Under the pieces are notes generated by a model. It was given only the letters and a program-made list of their open reading frames with translations. It ran no database searches and was not told where the DNA came from. 64,000 nt of DNA, from positions 1 through 64,000 of the forward strand of contig CAWDPQ010000005.1 of assembly GCA_963804245.1 (NCBI GenBank), read 5' to 3'. Origin of the DNA: CAWDPQ01 sp963804245 (GTDB taxonomy: Bacteria; Acidobacteriota; Vicinamibacteria; Vicinamibacterales; 2-12-FULL-66-21). The translations under genes were made by a program, and so were the position numbers. The first letter of the stretch is position 1. The number at the start of each line of letters is the position of its first letter. Of this stretch, positions 38,418-46,857 are shown piece after piece.

Positions 38418-39020
38418 TCACGGCGTCAGTACGCGGGCAAGCCAACGCTCGACATCGCCGCGGAAGTCGAGGCCGTGTGCGTTGGGAGGGGAGTGAGGCT
38501 CGGTAGTGCTGTCACGAATGGCAGCTTCCATGCCGCTGACCTCGAACAGATCGACGAATACGTCGACGAGAAATGGACGGTCGGCAATGGATGAACGCAC
38601 CCGAGAGGGGGCACCGCCGGACATCTCGATCCCGAAGTGCTGACCGCCTGATTCGCCCAGCAGCTCGAGAAACAAACGATCCGTTTCGTCCCCTTCGTTT
38701 TTTCCGCCGGACGCGAGCACACGCGTCTCGCCGTGACTCGAGTCACAGAATACCTTCAGCTTGGATGGCAGCACCGTCACCCACGCTTCCCACGTGCTGT
38801 TGTCGTCCCACGCCAGCTGCAACAGCGTCCGTGAACGGAGCATGGTGGGATCAAAGCGACGACGGCTATCGCCGAGGGCCTCTTCGATTACGTCCTCGAG
38901 CAGCAGCGGTTCATGCGGTACGCGCAATGGCCACAGCTCCTCGCGCCGACGGAACTGCTTGATCCGAATCTCGAGCGCTTCCAGCACCCGGACCCTCTGC
39001 TGGCGGGCGGCCACCGTCAT
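38418..39020 (-). CDS. Hypothetical protein
   Basis: This is a 200-residue cytoplasmic protein of mixed alpha/beta character. I recognise no family. The start at 39020 is a guess; a longer frame runs back into repeat DNA and is unlikely to be translated. Features that can be seen are an Arg-rich N-terminal helix (ARQQRVRVLEALEIRIKQFR), a central beta region (TWEAWVTVLPSKLKVFCDSS) and an acidic C-terminal half. Codon use has the high third-position GC of its neighbours, which supports a real gene. Confidence 0.55.
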   Translation of the reverse strand: MTVAARQQRVRVLEALEIRIKQFRRREELWPLRVPHEPLLLEDVIEEALGDSRRRFDPTMLRSRTLLQLAWDDNSTWEAWVTVLPSKLKVFCDSSHGETRVLASGGKNEGDETDRLFLELLGESGGQHFGIEMSGGAPSRVRSSIADRPFLVDVFVDLFEVSGMEAAIRDSTTEPHSPPNAHGLDFRGDVERWLARVLTP

Positions 39021-39367
39021 AACGGATTCAGTGTTCCACAGGATCAGTTCCCCAGCTCCCCAGCTTCCCAGTTCTGAGCTCAGCCGCCGCACGTGTCGCT
39101 CGTGCGGCAGACGCGCGAAGTCGGGTCGACGCCCTGCAGGTGTGCGAGAACGCGCGGCCGCTCGACGTGAGCGCGGCCTGGTGGCGCGACGCCCTCCGGG
39201 CTGCCGATGACGTGGGCCTTACCATGCACCTCGGGTGCTCGCCGGTACAACGCTCTATGACGCCGCTCGTAATCACGACGTCGATGGCGAAACTAACGGA
39301 CCAACGTCACTATGACGAGACGGTGAACGTGACGTTGCCGGTTAGGAAGGATGTGCGAAGCGCGCGA
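39021..39367. other. Intergenic region with CCCAGCT repeats and a possible gene remnant
   Basis: Four degenerate CCCAG(C/T)T units lie at 39044-39075. From about 39080 to 39300 the plus strand has coding-like composition: one frame reads VDALQVCENARPLDVSAAWW and another LAGTTLYDAARNHDVDGE, the latter ankyrin-like. No frame has both start and full length. It may be a decayed gene or a frameshifted small one. I see no promoter. Confidence 0.35.
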
Positions 39368-42049
39368 TTATTTCACCAACTCCGCAACCGCCACTGCCCC
39401 ACCCATCTCCGGCAGCGTGGCGGTCGTCTTCACCACACGGCGCGATCCGGTATCGATCCATACCGTCTGCGATCCTGGCTCACCATCGGCGGATGCGATC
39501 TCGACCTTCCACGCCTTGAACGTTCCGGCGGGAACGGTGACCTCCTCGGCGCCGCTGACCTTGGCCTCTTTCACGGTCACCTTCTGCTTGAGAACGTCGA
39601 AGTTGCGGAATGTCGTCGTGTAACCCTCCTTCAACGGCAGCGCGGCGATCGACGGATAGGCGCCGGCGCCATCCGCGAACAGCGTGCCGCCCAGATCCGC
39701 GGCAACCGGCTTCTCCTGGCCGCCCATGGCCAGGGTTCCCGACGCTTTTCCGCCTTCGAACGACAACTTGATCTGCGTCGGTCCCTGCTTGATTTCGCGA
39801 GAGCGCACGGTCAGCGTCGTCTTGTCGAGCACGCCGCTGTCGACCAGCTCACCTTGCGGGGTTTTCGCCGTTTCGGTGACGACCCACGTGTCCCCTTGCT
39901 CCGCCACGGTATTCGTCGCCTCCATCTTCATGGATTGACCACCCAGGCTGATCGAGATGGCGTAGCTGGCGGATCCGATTACCAGCGGCTGCGCCGGCTC
40001 CGGCGCCTTGATGGCCGACGGGCTGACGGCCTTGGTCAGCGTCACGGTCTTGGGATCGACCGTGATCTCCTTCAAGCGCTTGTCGACGTCCGGCGTCATG
40101 GACTCCTGGAAGCGCCCCTCGAGATGCTTCGACAGAAACTTCTCGATGGCCGCATACATGGCCATGCTGTTCACCGGCCGCGCAAAGCCGTGCCCTTCGT
40201 CCGGCGCGACGATGTATTCGACGGGAAAGCTGCGGTCGCGGAGGGCGATGACGATTTGATCGGACTCCGCCTTCTTCACGCGCGGATCGTTGGCGCCCTG
40301 GACCACGAGCAGCGGCGTCTTGATCTTCTCCGCGGAGAACAACGGCGACTGACGCTCGAGTTGTTTCTTGCCCTCCGGCGTCGTCGGATCGCCCATGCGC
40401 AAGTGGAATATCTTGCGGCCCGATTCCCAGTATGGCGGGATGGACGCGAGCAGCGTCATGAGGTTCGACGGACCGACAATGGAGACGCCGGCGGCGTACA
40501 GATCCGGCGTGAACGCCACGCCCGCAAGCGTCGCGTACCCGCCATAGGACCCACCGAGAATGCCCACTCGTTTGGGATTGGCAATGCCGACGCTCACCAG
40601 GTGCTTCACGCCCCAGGTGACGTCGTCTTGCATCTTGCCGCCCCATTCGTTGTTGCCGGCGTTGAGGAACTTCTTGCCGTACCCTGCCGATCCTCGGAAG
40701 TTTGGCTGCAGGACCGCGTAGCCGCGGTTGGCGAAGAACTGCGCCATGGCGCTGTAGCCGAACTGGTCGCGCGCCCAGGGACCGCCGTGCGGAACGATGA
40801 TGGTTGGGAGGTTCTTCGGTGCGACGCCTCGTGGCAGCGTGAGATAGGCCGGCACCTCGAGGCCGTCTGCTGACTTGTAGCGGATCGGCTTCATCTCCGC
40901 GAGGTGCTGGCGAGGCAGCTTCTCGAAAACCTGATATTGCTTGGTGAGAACCTTGGTGTCACGGTCGAACACGTGGCGCTCGCCAGGCTCGGTATCGTCG
41001 GAGACGACGATCATCCACTTGCGCTCATCGCTCGTCGAGCCGGCCAGGGTCACCTGCTTGCCGGGCAGCTTCAGCTTGACGCGCTCGAAGTCGGCGGCAA
41101 AATCCTTGTCGCGGAAGTAGATCCGCTGCGTATCGCCGATGTAGATCGTTCCGACCAGCTCGCCGGTCTTTTCCGAAAAGATACCGCCGCTGAAATCCAC
41201 CTGTTTCTCCGGATCGCTGTCCACGACCTCTTCCTTCTTCGTCAGCGGATCGAAGAGGACGAGCCGAATGAGGTCCGCGTCGCCTTTGTTGCTGACCATG
41301 TAAACGCGGGCGTTGTCCGGGTGGAACTGCAGCGGTCCGCACGTCTCGAAGACGGTGCAGGAGTAGACCTGCTCGAATCCGGTGTCGGTCACTCGCAGGA
41401 TGTCCGTGTCGCCCGCGTCGGTGGTTCGCAGCGCCAGCCGCAGCTTGCCGGCACGGTCGAACACCCAGGCGGCAATCTTGTCGGTGTTCTTCCGCAGCAG
41501 CTTCCGCTCGCCGGTCGAGATGCGAACTTCGTAGAGGTCGTGCCACGCGGCGTCGCGATCGTTGAGGCCGACATGAATCAGGTCGGCACTCTCCCTGGGG
41601 ACGTCATAAATGGCCGCGCGCACTCCCTTCGCGTCGGTGAGGTTGCGCGCCGCGGGCACCTCCTGGCCCGCCGCGGCGGCTGCCGACGGATCCACGGCGT
41701 ACACGTTGAAGTTCTCGTCTCCGGCCTGATCCTGCACGAAGAGGATGTACTTGCTGTCTCGACTCCAGAAAAAGGCAGGAATGGGTCGTCGCGTGTCGGC
41801 CGTGAGGCGCGTGGCGCTGTCGAAGGGTTCCTCAGCCTTCTTGACCCAGATGTTCATCGTTCCATTCCACGGCTTGCGGAAGGCGATGAACTTTCCGTCT
41901 GGAGAAAGCGCTGCCGAGGCGATTTCAGGATTTCCGAAGAACAGTTCCCTGTCGATGACCGGCGGCAGGCTCGACGAGGCGGGCTTCTGCTGGGCCGATC
42001 CGGTCACCACCGTCACGAGCACACAAATGGCGATATAACTGGATTTCAT
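39368..42049 (-). CDS. S9 prolyl-oligopeptidase-family peptidase with C-terminal DUF3108-like domain
   Basis: This 893-residue secreted enzyme starts at 42049 with a signal peptide ending TGSAQQ. A WD40/PD40-like propeller (about 35-400) precedes the peptidase domain. Ser498 is in LGGSYGGYA, the Asp is in VQGANDPRVKK and the His is in PDEGHGFARP. From about residue 660 the protein continues with a beta-rich domain (YAISISLGGQSMKMEATNTV, GTFKAWKVEIASADG) that resembles the DUF3108 fold. The peptidase alone would be the usual length, so this is a fusion. TATCAT lies eight bases before the ATG. It likely degrades oligopeptides. Confidence 0.88.
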   Translation of the reverse strand: MKSSYIAICVLVTVVTGSAQQKPASSSLPPVIDRELFFGNPEIASAALSPDGKFIAFRKPWNGTMNIWVKKAEEPFDSATRLTADTRRPIPAFFWSRDSKYILFVQDQAGDENFNVYAVDPSAAAAAGQEVPAARNLTDAKGVRAAIYDVPRESADLIHVGLNDRDAAWHDLYEVRISTGERKLLRKNTDKIAAWVFDRAGKLRLALRTTDAGDTDILRVTDTGFEQVYSCTVFETCGPLQFHPDNARVYMVSNKGDADLIRLVLFDPLTKKEEVVDSDPEKQVDFSGGIFSEKTGELVGTIYIGDTQRIYFRDKDFAADFERVKLKLPGKQVTLAGSTSDERKWMIVVSDDTEPGERHVFDRDTKVLTKQYQVFEKLPRQHLAEMKPIRYKSADGLEVPAYLTLPRGVAPKNLPTIIVPHGGPWARDQFGYSAMAQFFANRGYAVLQPNFRGSAGYGKKFLNAGNNEWGGKMQDDVTWGVKHLVSVGIANPKRVGILGGSYGGYATLAGVAFTPDLYAAGVSIVGPSNLMTLLASIPPYWESGRKIFHLRMGDPTTPEGKKQLERQSPLFSAEKIKTPLLVVQGANDPRVKKAESDQIVIALRDRSFPVEYIVAPDEGHGFARPVNSMAMYAAIEKFLSKHLEGRFQESMTPDVDKRLKEITVDPKTVTLTKAVSPSAIKAPEPAQPLVIGSASYAISISLGGQSMKMEATNTVAEQGDTWVVTETAKTPQGELVDSGVLDKTTLTVRSREIKQGPTQIKLSFEGGKASGTLAMGGQEKPVAADLGGTLFADGAGAYPSIAALPLKEGYTTTFRNFDVLKQKVTVKEAKVSGAEEVTVPAGTFKAWKVEIASADGEPGSQTVWIDTGSRRVVKTTATLPEMGGAVAVAELVK

Positions 42050-42094
42050 AGGATTTAATGATAGTTCGGATTCGGGGGCTCGGGGGCATTGGTC

Positions 42095-42106
42095 CATAAT
42101 CCCGTC
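42095..42106 (+). promoter_or_regulatory. Leaderless-type promoter of the M20 peptidase gene
   Basis: CATAAT (42095-42100) is followed by six bases and the ATG at 42107. A small GGGGGCTC array (about 42074-42088) sits directly upstream. The S9 gene on the other strand starts at 42049, so both promoters share 57 bases. Confidence 0.55.
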
Positions 42107-43501
42107 ATGCGCCCATCAGTTTCTGTCGCCTTCTCGGTGGCCGCGGTTCTGGCGTTTAACCTGCCTGCGGCCGCGCAGGATCCATCGCCGCACGACCGTC
42201 TCGCTCGCGAGATTTATCAGGAACTGGTGAACATCAACACCAGTCACAGCGTCGGTACGACCCGCGCCGCGCAGGCCATGGCGAAGCGGTTGTTAGACGC
42301 GGGACTCCCGTCGGACGATGTGCAGGTGCTGGGATCGTCACCCAATCAGCACAATCTCGTCGCGCGGCTGCGCGGCACGGGCGCGGCAAAACCCATACTG
42401 CTACTCGCGCATCTCGACGTCGTCGAGGCACGCAAGGAAGACTGGTCGGTCGATCCGTTTACGTTTCTGGAGAAAGACGGCTACTTCTACGGCCGCGGTA
42501 CCACGGATGACAAGGCGCAGGCGGCAATCTGGGTAGCCACGCTCGTTCGTTTCAAGCAGGAAGGATTCACTCCGAAACGAGACTTGATCCTCGCGCTGAC
42601 AGCCGACGAGGAAGGCTGGGGCCCGGCAAATGGCGTGGATTGGTTGTTGAAGAATCGGCGCGCACTCATCGAAGCCGAGTACTGCATCAACGAGGGGGGC
42701 GGCGGCCAGATGAAGAACGGCCGTCGCATCCTCAATGAGGTTCAGGCGGCAGAGAAGCACTACGCGACCTTCCGCGTCGAGGCAACGAATAAGGGGGGCC
42801 ACAGCTCACTGCCGGTGAAAAACAACGCCATCTACGCTCTCGGCGCCGGACTCGGTAGGCTGGCCGCCTACGATTTTCCCATTCACCTCACAGAAGTGAC
42901 GACGGCGTTCTTTCAGCGCACTGCGGCAGTTGCCAGCGGCCAGGAAGCCGCCGACATGAACGCGCTCGGGGTCTCCGCGAAACCGGATGCGCAGGCGGTG
43001 GCACGACTGTCGAGGACCGCGCTCTACAACGCCATGCTTCGAACGACGTGCATCCCGACGATGCTCGAAGGCGGACACGCCGAGAATGCGTTGCCGCAGA
43101 TGGCCCGGGCTACGGTGAATTGCCGCGTGATCCCTGGCGAGAACCCCGAGGACGTTCGCCGCACCCTCGAAAAGGTGATTGCCGATCCGTTGCTGCGGGT
43201 TACGGCGGTTACGAACTACGCGACCAGCCCGGTGTCTCCGTTGCGCGCGGAACTCATGCAGATCGTCGAGCGTGTGACCAATGACCTCTGGCCGGGCGTT
43301 CCCGTCGTGCCGGTCATGTCGACGGGCGGCACGGATGGCACCTTCTTGCGCATCGCGGGTATACCGACCTATGGGATATCCGGGATTTTCGAGGACATAG
43401 ACGACGTCCGGGCGCACGGACGCGACGAGCGGCTCGGCGTCGCGGCGTTTTACGAAGGCCGGGAGTTCCTGTATCGACTGGTCAGGGCGCTATCGGAGTA
43501 G
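42107..43501 (+). CDS. M20/M25/M40-family metallopeptidase
   Basis: This 464-residue exported di-zinc exopeptidase starts at ATG 42107, six bases after the -10 box, and has a signal peptide ending AAAQD. Metal and catalytic residues are His and Asp in LLLAHLDVVEA, Asp in GRGTTDDKAQ, the Glu-Glu pair in TADEEGWGP, and a late His region ending GYARH-like in the typical positions. A dimerisation lid (KGGHSSLPVKNNAIYALG) is present. M20 enzymes remove C-terminal residues or split dipeptides. With the divergent S9 gene it forms a peptide-scavenging locus. Confidence 0.9.
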   Translation: MRPSVSVAFSVAAVLAFNLPAAAQDPSPHDRLAREIYQELVNINTSHSVGTTRAAQAMAKRLLDAGLPSDDVQVLGSSPNQHNLVARLRGTGAAKPILLLAHLDVVEARKEDWSVDPFTFLEKDGYFYGRGTTDDKAQAAIWVATLVRFKQEGFTPKRDLILALTADEEGWGPANGVDWLLKNRRALIEAEYCINEGGGGQMKNGRRILNEVQAAEKHYATFRVEATNKGGHSSLPVKNNAIYALGAGLGRLAAYDFPIHLTEVTTAFFQRTAAVASGQEAADMNALGVSAKPDAQAVARLSRTALYNAMLRTTCIPTMLEGGHAENALPQMARATVNCRVIPGENPEDVRRTLEKVIADPLLRVTAVTNYATSPVSPLRAELMQIVERVTNDLWPGVPVVPVMSTGGTDGTFLRIAGIPTYGISGIFEDIDDVRAHGRDERLGVAAFYEGREFLYRLVRALSE

Positions 43502-43607
43502 CGAACGTTACCCTGCTCCGAACACCCGTTTCACAGCAAGCCGGATGGTGGGCTTGTTCCACCTTGACTCTCGACGCGCGGCGCCCACGTCGACGGCGGC
43601 CTGTCTG

Positions 43608-44111
43608 ATGCCGCCGCGTTTACTCGTCGTTCTGGCGAGCATACTAGCGGCCGCGTCCCTGTGGCCGCTCTTCCTCGTCTTCCAATGGTTCGGCGTGAAC
43701 GTCGCGACGCTGGAGCGGATGACTCGAACCGATCCGCTCGGATTCAGAGTCTTTCCGGCGTTCGTGATGTTTTTGCGGCCGACGCTCGCGGCCGTGGCGG
43801 CGCTTTCGTCGCTTCGCGCCGCCGTCCTCGTCATCACGCATCCGCAGCGGGCACGCGCCATTCTCCTGCCGTCGACGATCGTGCAAGCCGTGCTTGCACT
43901 GGCCATTTTCCTGACTGGGCCAGCAATCGATCGCATACTCGCAGGGATGGTGCCGCTCTTCGAAGATCGACAGACGCCTGGCGCGATAATCGCGGCTGAT
44001 TTCACCAGGATGCAGGCGGAGGCGTCCGCCGCCATCCTCCCTCCGCTCGTCGCGATCGCGGCCGCCTGCGCGCTGGCCGCGTTCATGACCCGCCGCGTTG
44101 AGCGCCATTGA
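43608..44111 (+). CDS. Four-helix membrane protein, paralogue of the N-terminal domain at 28879
   Basis: This 167-residue integral membrane protein starts at ATG 43608, in line with its paralogue; an ATG 63 bases upstream gives a less likely N-terminus. It shares the signature SLWPLFLVFQW, RTDPLGFRVFP and MFLRPTLAAVAAL with the first 170 residues of the protein at 28879, and the similarity extends over all four helices. It lacks the soluble C-terminal domain. I know no Pfam family for this domain, and the function is unknown. Confidence 0.7.
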   Translation: MPPRLLVVLASILAAASLWPLFLVFQWFGVNVATLERMTRTDPLGFRVFPAFVMFLRPTLAAVAALSSLRAAVLVITHPQRARAILLPSTIVQAVLALAIFLTGPAIDRILAGMVPLFEDRQTPGAIIAADFTRMQAEASAAILPPLVAIAAACALAAFMTRRVERH

Positions 44112-44150
44112 AACATCGAAACCGGGGCGCCCCGTGGCCGGATCAGTTCG

Positions 44151-44168
44151 GCAAGTCCGAGGACTTGC
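44151..44168. other. Perfect hairpin upstream of the AbrB-like remnant
   Basis: GCAAGTCC-GA-GGACTTGC is a perfect eight-base inverted repeat with a two-base centre. Two TTCGAA palindromes follow at about 44170-44175 and 44191-44196. Such symmetry suggests an operator of the antitoxin-like reading frame that follows at 44211. Confidence 0.5.
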
Positions 44169-44210
44169 GTTCGAACAGCCTGGCTACCAGTTCGAATGGA
44201 GAATAATGGT

Positions 44211-44318
44211 ATGCGAACAACCATTGACATGACAGGCCGCGTGGTCATTCCGGCGGCTGTCCGCGACCGCATGGGGCTGCGACCCGGCTCCGATGCGCAC
44301 ATCGCTGTGATAAGAGGT
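44211..44318 (+). pseudogene. Truncated AbrB/SpoVT-type antitoxin remnant
   Basis: Thirty-six codons encode MRTTIDMTGRVVIPAAVRDR followed by MGLRPGSDAHIAVIRG, the first half of an AbrB-like swapped-hairpin DNA-binding domain as found in VapB antitoxins. A complete antitoxin would have about 75-80 residues. The frame continues without a stop into the next gene's signal peptide, so deletion has joined the two. No toxin gene follows. The promoter-proximal palindromes remain. Confidence 0.65.
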
Positions 44319-44339
44319 TCGAGATCGCAAGGAGGCGTC

Positions 44340-44807
44340 ATGGTGAGGAAAGCGGCGGTCGCGGCGCTACTGACGACGTTCGTGCTGGCAGCTCTGGTCG
44401 TGGTGCGCGCGCAGGCGCCAGCCGCGCAGTCGGGATCGCGAACTGAAAAGACGGCCTGGTATTTCTATCGCGTGAAGTGGGGCCACCAGGATGAGTTCGT
44501 CAGCTTGTTCAAGAAGAACCACTACCCCGTGCTGCGGGAAGAGATGAAGAGCGGCCGCATTACGGCCGTTCGGACCTACGTTCCGACCTATCACGGCGAC
44601 GGCCGGGCCGATTGGACGTTTGCCGTGGCGATCACCTTCCGCGATGTCGCGGCGATGGTCGGCCCTTCCGGCGAAGCGGACATCGTCCGCAAGCTGTATC
44701 CGGATCAGGCGACGTTTCGAAAAGAGGAGGAGCGCCGCTTCGAGATCCTCGACGCGCACTGGGATGTGCCGCTGAATGAGGTGGATATGGAGGCGTCTAG
44801 TCGTTAG
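44340..44807 (+). CDS. Exported protein of unknown function (155 aa)
   Basis: The ATG at 44340 has GGAGG four bases upstream and opens a clear signal peptide (VRKAAVAALLTTFVLAALVV, then RAQAPA). The mature part of about 125 residues (AWYFYRVKWGHQDEFVSLFK, PTYHGDGRADWTFAVAITFR) resembles a ferredoxin-like alpha/beta barrel of the ABM/EthD kind, though I cannot assign a family. The frame is open upstream into the AbrB-like remnant, and a fused translation product is possible but unlikely. The stop lies inside a TTAGTCG repeat array. Confidence 0.7.
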   Translation: MVRKAAVAALLTTFVLAALVVVRAQAPAAQSGSRTEKTAWYFYRVKWGHQDEFVSLFKKNHYPVLREEMKSGRITAVRTYVPTYHGDGRADWTFAVAITFRDVAAMVGPSGEADIVRKLYPDQATFRKEEERRFEILDAHWDVPLNEVDMEASSR

Positions 44808-44863
44808 TCGTCAGTCGTTAGTCGCGTTAGTCGTTAGTCGTCAGTCGCGAGTCGCTGGTCGTT
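44797..44863. repeat. TTAGTCG heptamer array
   Basis: Nine or so units of TTAGTCG and TCAGTCG run from 44797 to 44863, starting inside the last codons of the upstream gene; its TAG stop is part of a unit. The array lies between converging genes, the plus-strand exported protein and the minus-strand small membrane protein. It is not G-rich, unlike the other arrays. Confidence 0.8.
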
Positions 44864-44864
44864 C

Positions 44865-45029
44865 TTAGAAACCGTTCCTGCTCATCAACACGAGCAAGGC
44901 GGCCACGTAGCCGGCGGCGAAGTAGGACGTGACGACCAGAGCGCGAGCGGCTTTCGATCGCACGCGCCAGGCACAGATGGGATGGGCGCAGAGCGCCAGC
45001 CAGCGACCGAAAGCAATCTCCCATTTCAT
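44865..45029 (-). CDS. Small membrane protein (54 aa)
   Basis: This short frame encodes MKWEIAFGRWLALCAHPICA, a basic linker with several Arg/Lys, and one hydrophobic helix (ARALVVTSYFAAGYVAALLV). The start could also be an ATG at 45068, giving 67 residues. The composition is protein-like and the hydrophobic helix is well formed. I recognise no family. Its ATG is inside a perfect 24-base inverted repeat, which could block ribosome binding. Confidence 0.5.
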   Translation of the reverse strand: MKWEIAFGRWLALCAHPICAWRVRSKAARALVVTSYFAAGYVAALLVLMSRNGF

Positions 45030-45044
45030 GGCTGCATGAAATGG
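45021..45044 (-). promoter_or_regulatory. Perfect inverted repeat covering the start codon of the small membrane protein
   Basis: CCATTTCATG-GCTG-CATGAAATGG is a perfect ten-base stem with a four-base loop. The ATG at 45029-45027 is inside one arm. It could act as a translational hairpin or as a dimeric repressor site. Confidence 0.6.
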
Positions 45045-45204
45045 CAAGAATGCCGCCAGCAGGCACATGGCGGAAAACGTTGGTTTTTTTCCTGTTTGCC
45101 GGGAAATTGGAATCCAGGCGGGAAGCAAATGTCAGCTTCTGAGCAGACTGCTTCCCGCGCGGCTTGACAGCAGGATGCCGACGGCTGGAGGATGCGGTCC
45201 GACC

Positions 45205-46497
45205 ATGCTGATCCGCACAACTGTAATTCTCTGTGCCCTGGCCCTCGGTGGGTGGCAATCTCCGGCGGCGCCGCAGGCTCGCGTCAGAGCTTTCACCGGG
45301 ATGACTCTCATCGACGGGACAGGCGCGGCACCAGTCGCCAACGCGGTCCTCGTCGTCCGCGGCCAGCGCATCGTATCGGCCGGTCCCGCCACGGCCGCGC
45401 GCATCCCCGAGGGGGCCGAACGTGTCGATCTGTCGGGCCGAGTCGTCATCCCTGGATTGGTCAACGCGCACGGTCATGTCGGCTCGACGGTGGGACTCTC
45501 GAACGCACCGGAGGGCAACAACGAAGAGAACCTGCGACGTCAGGTCAGTCTCTACGCGCGCTACGGGGTGACCACGGTCGTGAGCCTGGGAGACGATCGT
45601 GAGGCTGGTTTCCGCCTCCGCGATGACAACGACAACGCGGCGCTCAACCGCAGCCGGCTTTACGTCGCCGGACCGGTCATCACGGCGAAAACGCCAGAAG
45701 AGGCGCGCGCAGCGGTCGACGCGGCGGCGGACCTGAAGCCGGATTGGATCAAGATTCGCGTCGACGACAATCTCGGCGCCACCGAGAAAATGCGTCCGGA
45801 GGTTTACCGGGCCGTCATCACCCGGGCGCACGAGCGCAAGCTGCGCGTGGCCGCCCACATCTTCTACCTCGCCGATGCCAAGGATCTGCTGCGGGCGGGT
45901 GCCGACTACCTGGCGCACAGCGTGCGCGACGCGGAAGTGGATGACGAGCTGATTGGCCTCATGAAGGCACGCAATGTGTGCCTCTGCCCTACGCTGATGC
46001 GTGAGGTGTCGGCGTTCGTCTACGAGTCGCGGCCGGCGTTCTTCGACGATCCGTTCTTCCGCGCGGAAGCCGATCCCAAAGTGATCGCGGCGCTCGAAGA
46101 TCCATCACGGATGGCAGGCGTCGCGAAGAGCTCATCTGCGCAGCGGTACAAGAAAGCGCTGGAAATCGCCCGCGCGAACGTCAGGCGGCTGCACGAGGCG
46201 GGGATCGGCCTCGCCGCGGGTACTGATACCGGCCCACCGGCGCGGTTCCAAGGCTATTTCGAACATCTCGAGCTCGAAGAGATGGTGCGATCCGGTCTGA
46301 CGCCAGCGCGGGTGATCACCTCGGCGACTGGCGAAGCCGCGCGGTGTATCGGTCTCGCCGACCGCGTCGGGACGCTGCAACCGGAGCGGTTCGCCGACTT
46401 CATCGTGCTGACGCGCAACCCGCTCGACGACATCAAGAACACACGCTCGATCGAGTCGGTTTGGATCAGTGGAAATAGGGTGGTTAAAGGACAATAG
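45205..46497 (+). CDS. Exported amidohydrolase-family protein
   Basis: This is a TIM-barrel metal-dependent hydrolase of 430 residues. The start at 45205 gives a signal peptide ending SPAAPQA; an in-frame ATG at 45175 is an alternative. Metal ligands are in VNAHGHV (HxH), then IKIRVDD with the likely carboxylated-Lys region, RVAAHIFY (His), YLAHSVRD (His) and AAGTDTGPP (Asp). The imidazolonepropionase/prolidase-like subgroup, which includes secreted Xaa-Pro dipeptidases, fits best. That would match the many peptidases in this window, but the substrate is not proven. Confidence 0.87.
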   Translation: MLIRTTVILCALALGGWQSPAAPQARVRAFTGMTLIDGTGAAPVANAVLVVRGQRIVSAGPATAARIPEGAERVDLSGRVVIPGLVNAHGHVGSTVGLSNAPEGNNEENLRRQVSLYARYGVTTVVSLGDDREAGFRLRDDNDNAALNRSRLYVAGPVITAKTPEEARAAVDAAADLKPDWIKIRVDDNLGATEKMRPEVYRAVITRAHERKLRVAAHIFYLADAKDLLRAGADYLAHSVRDAEVDDELIGLMKARNVCLCPTLMREVSAFVYESRPAFFDDPFFRAEADPKVIAALEDPSRMAGVAKSSSAQRYKKALEIARANVRRLHEAGIGLAAGTDTGPPARFQGYFEHLELEEMVRSGLTPARVITSATGEAARCIGLADRVGTLQPERFADFIVLTRNPLDDIKNTRSIESVWISGNRVVKGQ

Positions 46498-46536
46498 CTC
46501 GAGGCTCGTCACTCGTCTAGCTGCGGAAAGGAAATC

Positions 46537-46839
46537 ATGTCCGAAGGACTGAAGAAAACCCTGGATTCCTGGCGTGACGCCCACGGCTTCGAAATCCACT
46601 GCATACTGAGCCCAGGTCGCGAACACTTCGTCATCGTTCCGTCGGACGCGCCCCTCACTCGTCACGGCGTCCCTGCCTGGCCCGGACTGTCCGAGTCGAA
46701 ACTGCGCGCGCACCTCGCGGAAACGGGGCTGTCGGAAGAGGAAATCGACGAAGCGATTCAGCTATCCAGGGAATCAGCCACCAAGGTGGCCTGGCGGAGT
46801 GAGGCAGGTTCCGCCCTCTGGCCAGCGTCAAAGGACTAG
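46537..46839 (+). CDS. Small hypothetical protein (100 aa)
   Basis: This 100-residue soluble protein has a good Shine-Dalgarno sequence (GGAAAGGA) before the ATG. The N-terminal half is a beta structure (HGFEIHCILSPGREHFVIVP), and the C-terminal half is helical with an EF-like LSEEEIDEAIQLSRES. No family is recognised. It sits between the amidohydrolase and a Gfo/Idh/MocA gene that has its own promoter. Confidence 0.65.
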   Translation: MSEGLKKTLDSWRDAHGFEIHCILSPGREHFVIVPSDAPLTRHGVPAWPGLSESKLRAHLAETGLSEEEIDEAIQLSRESATKVAWRSEAGSALWPASKD

Positions 46840-46845
46840 TCGCAC

Positions 46846-46857
46846 TACAATCGGCGC
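46846..46857 (+). promoter_or_regulatory. Leaderless-type promoter of the second Gfo/Idh/MocA gene
   Basis: TACAAT (46846-46851) is followed by six bases and GTG at 46858. No Shine-Dalgarno sequence is present. It is the same TANAAT-N6-start geometry as at several other genes here. Confidence 0.6.

Noticed and set aside
39140..40873. Long plus-strand frame of 577 codons
   Set aside because: It is antisense to the POP-type peptidase, which has all catalytic motifs; the plus frame has no domain and comes from codon bias in high-GC DNA.
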